A stretch of DNA of 64,000 nucleotides, from assembly GCA_026874595.1 (NCBI GenBank), contig CM049314.1:70258300-70322299 (forward strand). The letters are read 5' to 3'. Positions 39,686-51,966 of this stretch are shown here, piece by piece. The notes beneath the pieces were generated by a model that saw only the letters and a list, made by a program, of their open reading frames with translations, did not search any database and was not told the origin of the DNA. This DNA comes from Sipunculus nudus. Taxonomy: Eukaryota; Annelida; Sipuncula; Golfingiida; Sipunculidae. Made by a program: the position numbers and the translations under genes. How positions within the stretch are numbered: the first letter of the stretch is position 1; the number at the start of each line of letters is the position of its first letter.

Positions 39686-41279
39686 CAGGGTTGGGTTTTA
39701 GGCTGCCTAAAACCTGTTTTCGGCAGGGCAGAGCCTAAAACCTGCCTTTAACTGCCTAAAATAGGTTAAAACCTGCCTAAAACTGCCTTTAACTGCCTAA
39801 AACCTTACTTACCCTCACCTATGACTTGCAGTTTAACTATGTTTTATTGTTACACAGCTAAATGCATTACAGAAATATGCTCAACAAATTAAAAGTGAGG
39901 AACGCTTTATTCAAGCAAAACAAATAAACCATGATACAAAAAAAAAACAACAAATAAATACAACACTACTTCAGGTTTTCCAAATGAAAGTTTTAGCTTG
40001 TATCCCAAAATCATGTTCTGAGGTTTCCCACCACCATTACTGCCAATTTATAAATGAATGCTAATACTGTAAGCTTATAACCTGATTCTTTGATTGGCTT
40101 TTTGATCACAAGGGATTAAATTTTGTGATATATGCGAAAGAAGTTTTTCCCCAATTCAAAAAGTTGTTCCATTTACACTGATGAATAGTCCTTTATACTG
40201 TCGTCTCACTTACATAACATGTATGTTTGAATGCCTGTAGCTTCAAATGGCAACAAGCAAAAGATTGATTTTATAAATAATAAAAGATCTTTTATGCTAG
40301 CCATAAACTAAAATATGATAATATCTTTTACATTATCTGATAATAAATAAGATTTCCACTAGTTGTTTTCCTTAGCTAGGTCATCCATTGACAAAATTTT
40401 CGATTTTGTGCACATACTTATTGTCTATATAATGATGAAAATGCTCTGTTAACTCTATGATTAGATTGTGAAAATGAACCCTCATGAAATACTATAATTA
40501 GTATAAAACTGAAAAATGCTAAAATATATTGCAGTGAATATGTTGCAAACCACAGAATATTCATAATCACTTTTGGGCAATGTTCAACCTAAAGGCCTGA
40601 GAAACCCACGTCATGCTCAGGGGCCCTGACAACATCACTCAGTAAAAATTTTGACTCAAGAACAATTTTCAGGGCAAGGGCTTTGATTGCATCATCCTAG
40701 TTATGTATGAAAGTTCACATGAACATCTACTAGTACACAGTAGTAGGACTTATGACCATTGGGTCTTATTACCACATCACCCTGTTATATAGTAATTAAC
40801 TGGTGTAATCAAGCATGCCTCCCCCCCCCCCCCCACCCTGATACCCAGCCTTACACTAAGTTACAGGAGGCATACCAGAGGCTTTATTACATCATTCCAG
40901 GTAGCAGGGCACTCATTAGGAAACCCAAAGGGTCCTGATAATAACTTTACATTGGCCAATGAAACTGTGCCACACAAACATGGTCTCATGCTCAAGAAAC
41001 CTATACAGGCTCTTTGAAGGCTGCATGATGCCAGCCAACAGGAAATCTTGCATTACTTGTAATACCTGAAACCTTCCAGAAGCCCAGCAAAGCCTTGTGA
41101 CTGCATCACCCCAGCCAATTTGGTAGTTTTATAGATCTTTTAGTAAAACATTTAAACAAATATAGGTTTTAGGCACTTTTGGTGCCTAAAACCTGCCCAA
41201 AACCTGTTTTATGCGGGGCAGTTTTAACCAGGTTAAAACCTATGGTTAAAACCTTCCTGCCTAAAACTTGCCAACCCTG
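39686..41279. mobile_element. Non-autonomous hAT-like element, 1.59 kb, perfect 8-bp TSD
   Basis: AAGGTGCC flanks both ends (39678-39685 and 41280-41287). The ends are CAGGGTTGGGTTTTAGGC and GCCTAAAACTTGCCAACCCTG-type inverted sequences. Both sub-terminal regions (39690-39805 and 41160-41275) are packed with gcctaaaacctgcc, ggttaaaacct and gcggggcag motifs, the repeated kind of site that hAT transposases bind. The middle 1.3 kb is AT-rich without a transposase frame and includes a 15-bp C run at 40820. Confidence 0.8.
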
Positions 41280-41429
41280 AAGGTGCCCATTCAACTACCT
41301 TTTGATAAAGAATTTTTGTGATTTCTGGCTTCCTCTGTGTATATCAATGATCTAAGGGTGATTCTTGTTCTGAAAAATTCTTATAACGCCTCCGTGAAGG
41401 TTGTATGAACTTTTTTCAAAAAACATGTT

Positions 41430-41755
41430 TATAGACACAGCAATGTTGACAAACATGACTAACATGTTACCTAAGGTGGTAGGTTTCATATAAGCAGAAG
41501 TAGAAAGGCCACTCATGTGAAACGCCATTTGCAAAGCTCTGGCTTATCTGACTTGCTGCCAGATGCCCTTTGTGAAATTTGTTTTGAATATCTTGGCCAG
41601 CTCCCACGCACTATAAACATGCTGATATTAACAAAACAAGCAACCTATGTGCAGTGATATCTGCCTTTTCCGGCCTATTTTTTATAAAACTTCAAGGGAT
41701 AACCTTTAGTTTATAAAGGTCAAATGGGTGATTCGGCCACTCTAAAACTTTACAC
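41430..41755. repeat. Dispersed repeat family D, copy 1
   Basis: Shared with 48560-48912: acacagcaatgttgacaaa, ctaaggtggtaggtt, cttatctgacttgctgccag, gcggtgatatc-like, ggcctattttttataaaa and acctttagtttataaaggt. About 75-80% similar by eye. Ends (…gattcggcc) are more decayed than copy 2. Confidence 0.75.
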
Positions 41756-42849
41756 AAGCATTATGCATATAAATTTATATATGCATGTAAAACAAATGCT
41801 AACTATCTACACAATCTTCAATATCTTCATACAGTATTTTCGTATTTATAAGTTGTACTCAAGGTGCCAACAAGTGCTGAAACCTTCAGTAGCAAAGACA
41901 CCCTAGGTATCTAAACTCACTGGGGGTTTCCCCATGGGGCCTATTCTATAATACCTATATGTATCCTATCAATCTCACCTGGTGACACAGATGTCAAACC
42001 CTGGAATCTGATAATATATACAGATAATCTGTACTCTTAACATATCCAGGTACGTCGTAAACAGTGGCAGACTTTGAAAAGTGGGAGTGGCCCAAGCAAA
42101 GGATCCATTCCACTTCATACTGCTTTTCCCTTTTTGGATGTTGTAATTATGAAATGCTCATATTTCTGTTCAGCATTTGACTATGACAGAACAGAACACA
42201 ACATAATAAATCATAACTTTCACTTTACAAGTTTACATTTATACAAAAGCAGAAACTGGCATCTTCACAGAAGGGGGGTGACATCTGGATCCAATGTGGG
42301 TCCCACCCCCTTTTCATCTGGCGCAACATTGTTCAAGGAATTCAGACCAATTTTGGATTATTTTCCAGACCTGGGGCAGGGGATCTTTATTTATACTTTG
42401 ACATTAATTAGTCCTCCTGGCTTGGACTCCTCCTTTTCTTATATCCTACATCTCCCATTGTATATAATAATAATGATGGTACCAACCATAAAAGTCCAGT
42501 CATATTCAACATCTATCAAAAATAATCCTTAACTAATTCCTTCCAACCAACTTGTCATGTAAGAATACTGTTAAATTATGATTTTCTCAAATTTTGTTCA
42601 TTAAGGAATGCTGTTGGTTTCGCTGTTTTTCAAATACCTTGGTCCAAACTGTTTCCAAAACCCGATGCTTTGTGCTCTCTTGGTGGAAAGGACTATGGTA
42701 TAAACATTACGTGCACAGTATTAGAACGGTCATTACTTGATCACACTGTGCAGTCCAAGCCTGTCAAGAAACTAACCGATTCACAGGTCTGCATCTAGGG
42801 CACGCAAAGTAGCGGATTCATCAACATCTGGCAGTCTAATTAGGCATTG

Positions 42850-43470
42850 CATTAATTAGTTGGGTATGAGATGTTTTTGTCGCCTGCCCCATAGTTTTGT
42901 TCAGGGTATAGAAACACAGGAAATTGGGTGCTTAGACGCAACAGTCCGGCAACACGGCGAGATCATTATGTTGCGATCATGGCCCTACCGCAAAAACGGC
43001 CATCTCACCGTCGCTTCACACCCTAAAGCCAGCATTTATGGGGTGCATTTTTCATAATTAAGCAATTTAATCTTACCTTACCATCACAGCATGGCCGACA
43101 GATCGGTTTTACAGCAACAGAGCGGTAATTCCAATAAATTGTTGCGGCAAAGGCCACCAGAAGGGTAAGGATTGACAAGACGGGCCAAGAGGCTGTTCCG
43201 TTAACCTCCCTCTGTTCGTGCACGGAGCTGCCTGTGACGCAATCTAATCATTTGCTCGTCATTTGTGTTGCCATATGTTTGTGAATTCATCGGCCGGGTA
43301 CATTCAAGTTTGTTCTGTGACGTAGCATGGAACATTGGCTTTTAATCAGGTGTAATGAAATTTTCATTATTGGATACGCCAGGAGGTTAATGGAAAAGCA
43401 TCATGGAAGATGCTACTTGGTGCCCCGTAGCTGAGCCGCAGTTTCGTATACACTAAATCATCACAGTTTT
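42850..43470. other. GC-rich, repeat-free block, possible conserved regulatory sequence
   Basis: This 620-bp block stands out from AT-rich flanks by higher GC and CpG and by lack of any repeat seen elsewhere in the window. It contains a perfect palindrome TAATGAAA-T-TTTCATTA at 43353-43369, which is a paired homeodomain-type site layout. It also contains the candidate membrane-segment exon on the minus strand. It may be an enhancer, an exon cluster or both. Confidence 0.3.
43082..43247 (-). CDS. Candidate exon encoding a membrane segment (uncertain)
   Basis: The minus strand is open for 55 codons and ends at a near-perfect donor (GATG|GTAAGGTAAG) at 43082. The translation has a polar start, a hydrophobic helix (WPVLSILTLLVAFAATIYW), then a basic cysteine-containing tail (NYRSVAVKP, CRPCC). 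Positive residues after the helix and vicinal cysteines fit a single-pass protein with a cytoplasmic juxtamembrane, perhaps palmitoylated, segment. There is no ATG in frame and the acceptor is weak, so this must be an internal exon or a chance frame. The surrounding block is unusually GC-rich and repeat-free, which fits a functional sequence. I do not recognise a family. Confidence 0.25.
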
Positions 43471-43474
43471 GTTT

Positions 43475-44800
43475 ATTCTGTTTCTTTTACATAGATTACT
43501 CTAAATAATACTTTTGGACTGACAAACAAGATAGCAACAAACAATTTGTGTATAGGCAAACAGATCTACAAATAAAACTTGTTACTTTACGCAATAAAAT
43601 AACCAAGCAGGTGTTTGGCTTTGACCAGGCATATGATACAAACCTGTCCATTTGCACTATGTGGCTATATTTAAATTATTTTTTTTTATATAAATCAAAG
43701 TTTTTAAACAAAATTGTTATCATATAATTTTTTATTTACTTATTTAATCAGTAATATTACGTCTTTCAATTTATACTTTTTCTACATGTTTTTGGATCAT
43801 GTATAATAATTATATTATTAGTATCAGCATCATCATTGTAATTGCCACTACAGCCATTATTATTTTCATTTTAAACCTCTTTTATTATCCATTAATTAAA
43901 AATTACATATATTACTGTTAAGAAGAAAAGTTGATCACTGAATTTTTATGTGTATTGATTTAACATCCGCATAGAAATTTAATAAGGACATGTATAGCGA
44001 TAGCCCTTTAAAGTGAGCTTTTCTTCGGAACAATTAGTGTATAATTAAAAACTACATCTTAAGTGACAGCCACCTAATTCACGCTCATTCTGAAAATCTT
44101 AAAGACCTATTGTCATTTTTTTACTCGGACAAAATTGATTACGAACCAATTTGTGAATCAAGTTGTTATGAAAAATGCATACTTCTGATAAGTTTTCTTG
44201 ACGTAATCCATAATATCTGCTGATTTTATGAATATTTATTATTAGATGTTTTACATAGATCAAGTTGCATTGCGCCTTAATGCATTAAAAAGGACAAACC
44301 GCTTGTGTGAGTAATGCCGCATTTAAATGATAAATAATCTACCACTTATATCTTTAAAAAATGGATTTTCTTCAACTCATATCAGTCGTCAGTGGTTGTT
44401 TATGGATTTAATGTCTGTAATTATTATGACTGAAATTAAATGTTTAAACTCATCTGTGAACACTGTTATGAATTACCCTGTTTTGGTCTCGAAGTGTAAG
44501 GAGCGATGCCAAATCTGTCCTAATGGGGCTCATTTCCATATTTGCCATAACCCCTGACAAATTTGACATTATTTGATTCGCGAAGGGTATGTCGAAATGC
44601 GCCATCAGAAACTACGTCAGCGTTTTCAGCGGATGAACTCGGCTCACGAAAAACCCGTCCCGGTCAAACCCGGTCGAAGTCACTTGGCCCTGTCCCGACG
44701 CAAAAAAAAAGAGTAATATGTTAGTGATTATTATGAACTCATGGATGGTTCCATGGAATTTCTTGGGTTCTGACTGACACCTGACAAAAATTTTCAACAA
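43475..44800. other. No gene seen
   Basis: Very AT-rich, no repeat or exon recognised. A short CpG-containing stretch lies at 44620-44700. Confidence 0.5.
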
Positions 44801-44899
44801 CAGGTGCATATGTACGGTGGCTGATTTAGGACACAGAAAAAAAAAATATTTATCTCGTGATCTCGAGATAACATCTCGAGATCTCGACATAGAATTTCG

Positions 44900-45214
44900 C
44901 AAAAAAAAAAAAATTTTAGGAAACAAAAAAAAAATTTTAGGAAGCAAAAAAAAAATTTTAGGAAGCAAAAAAAAAAATTTTAGGAAGCAAAAAAAATATT
45001 TTAGGAAGCAAAAAAAAAAAAATTTTAGGAAGCAAAAAAAAATTTTAGGAAGCAAAAAAAAATTTTTAGGAAGCAAAAAAAAAAATTTAGAAAGCAAAAA
45101 AAAAATTTTAGGAAGCAAAAAAAAAATTTTAGGAAGCAAAAAAAATTTTTTAGGAAGCAAAAAAAAAAATTTAGAAAGCAAAAAAAAAATTTTTAGGAAG
45201 CAAAAAAAAAAATT
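44900..45214 (+). repeat. Left-arm tandem array, A-rich 19-22 bp unit
   Basis: About 14 units of tttaggaagc plus 8-13 A. Units differ mainly in A-run length. Confidence 0.9.
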
Positions 45215-46434
45215 ATCTTTCGAGATCTCCAGAAAAAATGTCACACTTGTACGAACCATTCAAAGCTGAATTGACATAAAGGGGACATTATACGTTAAGA
45301 GTGCTTACTATTGCAATTATAAAACAAAGACCATGTATACTGTGTTTAACTGAACCGTAATACAATATAATTAATTTAAAATCAATCAAGTTTGTATATC
45401 CCCTGAGATAAGGCGAGTTGAAGAAAAGTTCAATATAAATTCAATATTTAATATTCATATCCGTAAGGAAGATGTCAAAGCCTAAAGAATCTGAAACATT
45501 CTACCTGAACGGCGGATTCGGAGCCATGTCTGTTAAATCACTCAAATAGAAATGTTTAGGTCTGCATGCATGCATTGTGGGTACCTTATTATTTTAAGAA
45601 TCCAAACAAATATGAGCTTCTTATAGAAACACGCTTTTTGTACAATTTCTTTCAGCTTTTGTTTTATTGAAATGGTGTGTCGTTTTATGGAACATGTATT
45701 AGACCATCATAAATTAAAATATGCTAAAACTGATTACTGTGTTTTCGGGTAGGTACGCTGGGGGGGGGGGGGGGGTCGGGGAGGAGCGTTGCTTCAGCCC
45801 CTAAAGCCCAAGTCTTGATCCACTATAGCTCTTACTATAGCTCAGATTAATTTAATCAACCTATCTTCATAAATGTTTTATATTCATAAATAAACGGTTT
45901 AAAATTTCGATCATCTCTCATCATGATTTTTCTTCAGCAAAATGCTCTGCTTTGGTCTTAAAGTCGCTATTCACCTGCCTTATTTATAGAATCTTTGTAA
46001 AAACTCTGCATATACATATTAAAGAAGTGAAAGTAATCATAAACATAATCTAGGTAAACATAATCTATTAATCTTTCATGAAAATGAGCCAATGCCATGG
46101 GTAAAGGCGGTGTCTTTGTCTATATCCACGTTTATTTATAACATGGGTCGGGGGGGGGGGGGGGTGCAAAAATTGCCACCGATCGTAATAGAAAGACGTC
46201 CGGCAGAAACATCTGGCTTCAATTCAGAGATTACAGATTTCTGTAAATGACAAATACTGCATTGCTTCACATGCTCTTACGAATATAAACTAGTGATCTT
46301 TCAATAACTCGGTTACATGTTTTTATCTGTATGTTAACACTTGCTCAAGTGGCTTGTATACAAGTAGCCTTTAGATAAAATGTTTATACGTCAAAGTGAC
46401 GTTATAAGACCCATTCCCAGCTGGGGTTTCTTCC

Positions 46435-46745
46435 TAAATTTTTTTTTTGCTTCCTAATTTTTTTTTTTTTGCTTCCTAAAATTTTTTTTTTTTGCTTCCT
46501 AAAAATTTTTTTTTTGCTTCATAAAATTTTTTTTTATGCTTCCTAAATTTTTTTTTTTTTTTGCTTCCTAAAATTTTTTTTTTTGCTTCCTAAAAATTTT
46601 TTTTTTTGCTTCATAAAATTTTATTTTATGCCTCCTAAATTTTTTTTTTTTGCTCCCTAAAATTTTTTTTTTGCTTCCTAAAAATTTTTTTTTTTTGCTT
46701 CATAAAATTTTATTTTATGCCTCCTAAATTTTTTTTTTTTTGCGA
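46435..46745 (-). repeat. Right-arm tandem array, inverted copy of the same unit
   Basis: Units of T-run plus gcttcctaaaa. Some units have drifted to gcttcataaaa and gcctcctaaa, forming a small higher-order pattern (46570-46745) not present in the left arm. Confidence 0.9.
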
Positions 46746-46839
46746 AATTCTATGTCGAGATCTCGAGATGTTATCTCGAGATCACGAGATAAATATTTTT
46801 TTTTTCTGTGTCCTAAATCAGCCACCGTACATATGTACG

Positions 46840-48555
46840 TGCTTTGATAGCGAATAAACACTTTTACATTTTGTCAGCTCTTGCACCAGCTAGGTTAAAT
46901 ATAATTTTGATCAAATAAGGGCTAAACTAGACTGCAGATTGCAGACCCTCGCTCTGCAGGCACTAACCTGGTGAGTGAAGAATGAACCATATTTTAAATG
47001 TAATTTTATTGGTTAGACTTATTCTTCTGAAATGCTTTTTGAAATTATATTATAATCCCAATTAACTAAAGCATCTGGACGCCATTTCTGTTTTAATATG
47101 AAGATTTTGCCCCTCTTATTTTTTTTTAATCTGATGTCTCCTAACGGTTAACCATCCTTAAAGTCTGATCTGATGCCGTTCATGAAATATCATGAAATAC
47201 TCTTTAATATCATACAATAAGAATTTAAAAAATTCGGCACAACATGTTCCTGGTAACTTTCCATTAAACAAAATGATGCTGTCTAAGATTTCTTTCTCTG
47301 AGTTAAATATTCGAGTGGAAATTGGCTCTAGCTTCTGAGTTACAGGTTTTGACAGACAGACATGGATAAAAAAAACACCAGAAAAGAAAGGCGGACCCAT
47401 TTGAGAGACGAAGATAGAAATCCTGCCATAATATGTAGCTTTGGGCGTGGTGCTAGAAAGTCTTATTCCGCTTTATAGTCAGTCGTTACAAGTCCCATTT
47501 ACACCAAAATCTCAATATGTATACGAAAATTACAGTCCCACATGGACGCTGTCCCCGGAATACTTTCATGTTGCAATCTGAGGCTGTCCCTGAAAACTAT
47601 AAATAAATGTCGATCTTTTATTGGTTCTGACAATTCTGTTTCCATGCAATGCAATCTGCACTATCTGGTTTGTCAATAACATTTCTACAATAAACATGCT
47701 TTTTTATATAATTAATTTGCAACAGAATCGGCTTATATGCTGCTATTATACACTTGGCATGTGTTTGCCAGCCTGTCCTATATTTGAATATAATTGTAAT
47801 TTATGGCCTTGCTAGGACAGGTAAAACAGGCATTCATATATACTGAAAGAATATCACTGAATCCATGGTTATATGATAATTCAGAAATATTGATTTCAGC
47901 TTGTCCATGCGGGTGTAATATATTTTCCATTTATATTAATAGAAGGAATTTATTTGTTAATGACAGACTGTTATTTCATGGGGCCTGATTTGCTAACCAA
48001 TGTATTGTCAACTTATTTCAATGTTTTGTCAACACATTATCGGTAAAATTGTGCTCTGGGCTGCTGAAGAATTGTATCGCCACCTAGCGGTACTCTTCGA
48101 ATTCAATGTTTTAATCTCCGCCTGTCATGTGCACCGATCCCTCGAAAATCGCCCATGTGATGTATCAGTAATTGTTACAGAACAGAAAAGTTCAATTGCG
48201 GCTTTAATCGAAAGTATGCAGAAAGCCATAAAGTGTGACATGTTCAGAATACAGTCTGCTCATACTGAATCTTTGGATAGAATCTATAATATATTATAAG
48301 GATTTCTTCTACGGATAAAATACAAGAACACAACAATATGAGTTTTAAATCACCAAATTGCCGAAAGGTCTCTCAGAATTTGGAATTATTATAATTTATA
48401 AGCCAAAACATTATACTGCCAGTCAATGGGGGGTTTGCCGTTTACTAACGATATTGAGGATTGCAGGCTACTCAACCTCGCCGGAACGGTCTATCTCCTT
48501 AGGCTAAACGCGGAGACGCATGGCGACTAAGTGACTTACCTAAGAAACCTACCCG
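46840..48555. other. No gene seen
   Basis: AT-rich. A 99-codon frame at 48000-48299 contains a CGCCACCTAGCGG site (about 48078) that resembles a CTCF core more than coding sequence. Confidence 0.45.
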
Positions 48556-48559
48556 CTTT

Positions 48560-48912
48560 ACATAGATAAGAATTTCTTAACACAGCAATGTTGACAAAAA
48601 AACAAAACAAAAAAAACATGTAACCTTAGGTGGTAGGTTGCAAATACTGCATATATGCAGAGGCAGAAAAGTCACTTGTTGCAAAACGATATTTGTAAAG
48701 CTCTTGCTTATCTGACTTGCTGCCAGAGGGCTTGTTAAATGTGTTTTGATTATTTTGGCTGGCCCAACATATTATTAACTTGTTTATATAAACAAAAAAG
48801 CAGTCTGTGTGCGGTGATATCCACGTTTTCTGGCCTATTTTTTTTATAAAAGGTCCAAGGGATTACCTTTAGTTTATAAAGGTGAGATACGTGATTGGGC
48901 CCCTTTAAGTTT
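48560..48912. repeat. Dispersed repeat family D, copy 2
   Basis: Same segments as 41430-41755. Its right end (gtgattgggcccctttaag) is like that of family E (gtgataaggcccctttac), so D and E may share a mobilising transposase. Confidence 0.75.
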
Positions 48913-48919
48913 TTGCTGG

Positions 48920-50205
48920 TGTATATTTGCAAGTTTTAGGTAATTCAAATGTAGGTCCATCGGCTACCTACTCTTATTAAAGATAGGTCTAATTCCACTT
49001 CCACTATGTTCAAGATAAAGCGTGAACAAATTGGAAGTCTAATAAGACCTACCACTATTTACTAAGAGTAAAGACTACCCCGGCATGTTTCAATCCTCTT
49101 AAAAGTTGAATCGAAACAGGTTCATTAGTGATTGCTTATTTCTGCCAACAAACAAATAACAATGAGTGGTGTAAACATAACATCCTCGGCGTAGTTAATT
49201 ACTAACTCAATTGGCAAACCGAACAATAATTCATATACGTGTCCCAGCTAGTTTACCGAAACTGGAGTGGAGAAGGGAGAAAAGAATTGCAATCGCCAAG
49301 TCTTTCCACAGGAGTCTAAATTAGAATAAAAGTGGTAAAAAATAGTAGAGTCCTCACTTCAAATATTATGATAATACTTCAACATAGGTTCAATCATTAT
49401 AGTTTAGCAGTTCTATTCAATTATGCGAGTTCGGTTCATGCTAGACCTAGGGTTAATCTCCTGCATTGAAATGTGATTCATTTAGGTAAACTTCAGTATT
49501 TGTTAATTAATGATTCATCAGTAAATATGTATTATAGAACATTCATTGATCATATTTGATAAACACTGTCTACCGTGCATTAGAATGGTTCTTAGACCTT
49601 GAAATGTTTTACTACACATTTTATACAAAAGAATCAACAAGACATGACTATAAAAAAAAGCATATGAGAATATCTTACTATTCATGTCTATCTAATCGCT
49701 TGCCAGCAAGAAAAGCTTATAGACCCATTCGATGCAATCTCGTCCCCAGGTAGGGCACGGTATTTGCCTCGGGTGAACAGCAGGCAAGCATTTATAACGG
49801 ACGTTTCTCTCTAGTTTCCTATTTTTTTCAGATGAGGACCAGGTCATCGGCAATTTGCTCATTTGTGCCCATGTCTCAAATCCTGGATAATCCTTAAAGG
49901 TAAGGAAAATGGACTAAATGTCGTGTTGATTACATGAACTTCTTGAAAAAATTAAACGAATTTTATATTTTTCCTGGCAAATTACATATTGTAAAAAATT
50001 GTATACTGAAAAAAGATAAATAAATGAATAAACTATCGCCCACTCGCACCATATTTTTTTCCTTCCCAAAGCCTGAGACAAAAGTCTTTTTTATTCACGT
50101 AATTCATTCCTTCAGTGCGATGATTGACCGTTTGGCTTCGTGTGGTAGTCAATGAGATGTCTTAATTTTTAGACAGGGTGTTAATATATTGGAACTTCAT
50201 TGCGT
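48920..50205. other. No gene seen
   Basis: AT-rich unique DNA without supported exon or repeat. Confidence 0.5.
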
Positions 50206-50210
50206 TAACT

Positions 50211-50690
50211 GTTAAAGAGACTCATTTGGCTGCGAGCAAATCCTGGTATTTAAAGAAACATAATCAAGAGCAATATTATGCTTATTCTTTCAAACTATCA
50301 GTTCAGTTTACTTTACACAAAAAGTTTTTTCATCACAAAGTCTCAGTACCTCGCAAAACGCTGTTTAAAACCTTGTTATGGCTCTGCGTGTTGGAAAACA
50401 CATTCCACGTGTGCCTGTTAATCATAACAAGTCTGCGTGACCGAAGATCCAATTGTGAACCGAAACACGCGATGTTTCAGCCAGCGGAAAGAGGTATTTT
50501 ATTTTTGGGCCAAGTCAGTCAAGGCATCACTTGACTGACACGTATTGTGGTCAGGGCGATGCACGGGCTGTGTTAATGTTGACACCTGTGAACGCGCCCG
50601 GTCCAGGGCAGGTACAAATTAATTTTAAAGAAAAGAAGCCTTTTTTTCTGGCTAATTCAACATACTTTATAGGTGATTGAGTCCTTTAAT
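50211..50690 (+). repeat. MITE-like family E, copy 1
   Basis: Begins gttaaagagactcatttggc and ends tttataggtgattgagtcct followed by ttaat. Middle landmarks: tacctcgcaaaacgctgttt, gttatggctctgcgtgttgg, cattccacgtgtgcctgtta, cataacaagtctgcgtgacc and cacctgtgaacgcgcccggt. The tips are inverted TTAAAGGG-like sequences. Confidence 0.75.
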
Positions 50691-51225
50691 GGATGCAAAA
50701 GTAAAAGTACTGTGATTTGCTGATAGGCGGCGCTTTGTGTGTCGTTTTGCTTCGTCTAGTCAGACGACGCGTCTCACTGCTGCAGGCCTCATTCAGAAAT
50801 CTCGTTAATATGCATAATTTCTGTCAGCCTGACAGCTAAACTTGAAACTGCGGATGATGTTACACAACATACGTTTATAACAGTAAAAATAAACAAAATT
50901 ATTCTTAAAATTATGGACAGGAAAGAAACGAGATTCGAAACAATTAGATATGACCGCAAGCAGATATATAGCCTAAGACGGTCGACTATGTTTAGTAGAT
51001 TCATAGTGCACTATACATACATATAGATCTTATGGCCGAACCTATATCCTAGATATATGTGTTTGGCACATACATACACCGAGTTATAAAAATAAAATAT
51101 TTTTTACAATAAATCACCTTTGCTGCCTGTGGCCACCTAAATAACGTTTTCTTATTGTTTAAGGGTTGAATATAATTCGGAGCCATACCCATAAAGAAGT
51201 GAAGATGTAGACATAAATGTCTAGC

Positions 51226-51256
51226 TCTGTCTCTCTGTCTCTCTCTCTCTCTCTCA
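51226..51256 (+). repeat. (CT)n microsatellite
   Basis: tctgtctctctgtctctctc then a (TC)n run. Confidence 0.85.
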
Positions 51257-51499
51257 TAATCGCCAACAATCACGCTCCTTTTACCGGACACTGTTCTGTT
51301 TATGTATGTACCTGTAGAAGTGTATAGGCTACACCAACCTCCACCCTTGGGACAATTAAAAAGTGGGCACCCCCCCCCCCCCGGCTCGAAAGCCTATGTA
51401 ATTATTGAAATTCAAGATGTTACTGTTGCTACTTCTTTTTCAAAATGCCGAACATATGCAAACAGATGAGAAAATTAATTAGAATACCTGAGCACTTAT

Positions 51500-51955
51500 T
51501 AATTTAAGACCACACTATGACTGCGTCATCCGTGTTGTTTGTGTGTGAATCTCCTCTTTACACACCCCGCATAATTTCATAATGGCTGGTTAGACCCATA
51601 CAATTTTCCAGAACGCGATTTTCTATCCATTTATAGCGTGTCATTATTCATAAATGGCTTTATTATCTATAAGCCACCGCCCATCTCACAGGGGAAAAAC
51701 CCTATACTGTAATCATCTTTGAGTGATACCACACGGGCAGGGTGTTGATCGAGCATTTACAATGTTTAATTTGATATGATCGATCACCGCGCCCATGCGG
51801 TGTCGCATTACTCTAAGTCAAGGAGGCGAGTGTCGGTGTATTATTAAAAATCATGTTTCTTTGACGTCAAATGATTCGGAAGGCTTCGCTGGGACATGAT
51901 GTAGATCGCATCAACGAAAAGACAAGCTTTTAGTCTGAAGCAAATATATAATGGC
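51500..51955. other. Repeat-free block, possible conserved non-coding sequence
   Basis: Relatively CpG-containing DNA with TTTATAGCGTGTCATTATTCATAAATGG-like TTTAT/ATAAA homeodomain-type sites around 51630 (reported here only as motif types), a TGATCGATCA palindrome at about 51776-51787 and a TGACGTCA-like site at about 51863. No ORF or repeat match in the window. Confidence 0.2.
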
Positions 51956-51966
51956 GCCCATGCAGT

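Larger units (their letters stand above)
44811..46831. mobile_element. Foldback-type element, 2.0 kb, with about 410-bp inverted arms
   Basis: TGTACGGTGGCTGATTTAGG at 44811 is inverted at 46831. TA lies directly outside both ends (44809-44810, 46832-46833), within a CATATG context. Each arm continues with acacagaaaaaaaaaatatt, a dyad cluster built on ATCTCGAGAT (44855-44890 and its mirror at 46751-46790), and then a tandem array of about 14 units of (A)n-TTTTAGGAAGC. The core (45240-46430) is AT-rich, without a gene, and has two long G runs. Long arms made of tandem repeats are the defining layout of foldback elements. The Lys-rich and Phe-rich open frames in the arms come only from the A tracts. 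Confidence 0.85.

Noticed and set aside
42074-42532. 152-codon plus-strand frame
   Set aside because: No recognisable domain, no splice sites or promoter, low-complexity and mixed composition. Likely chance, possibly crossing a MITE-like stretch.
44612-45269. Long Lys-rich (+) and Phe/Leu-rich (-) open frames
   Set aside because: They are produced by the tandem A-tract units of the foldback arm. Composition follows the repeat, with no promoter or splice signals.
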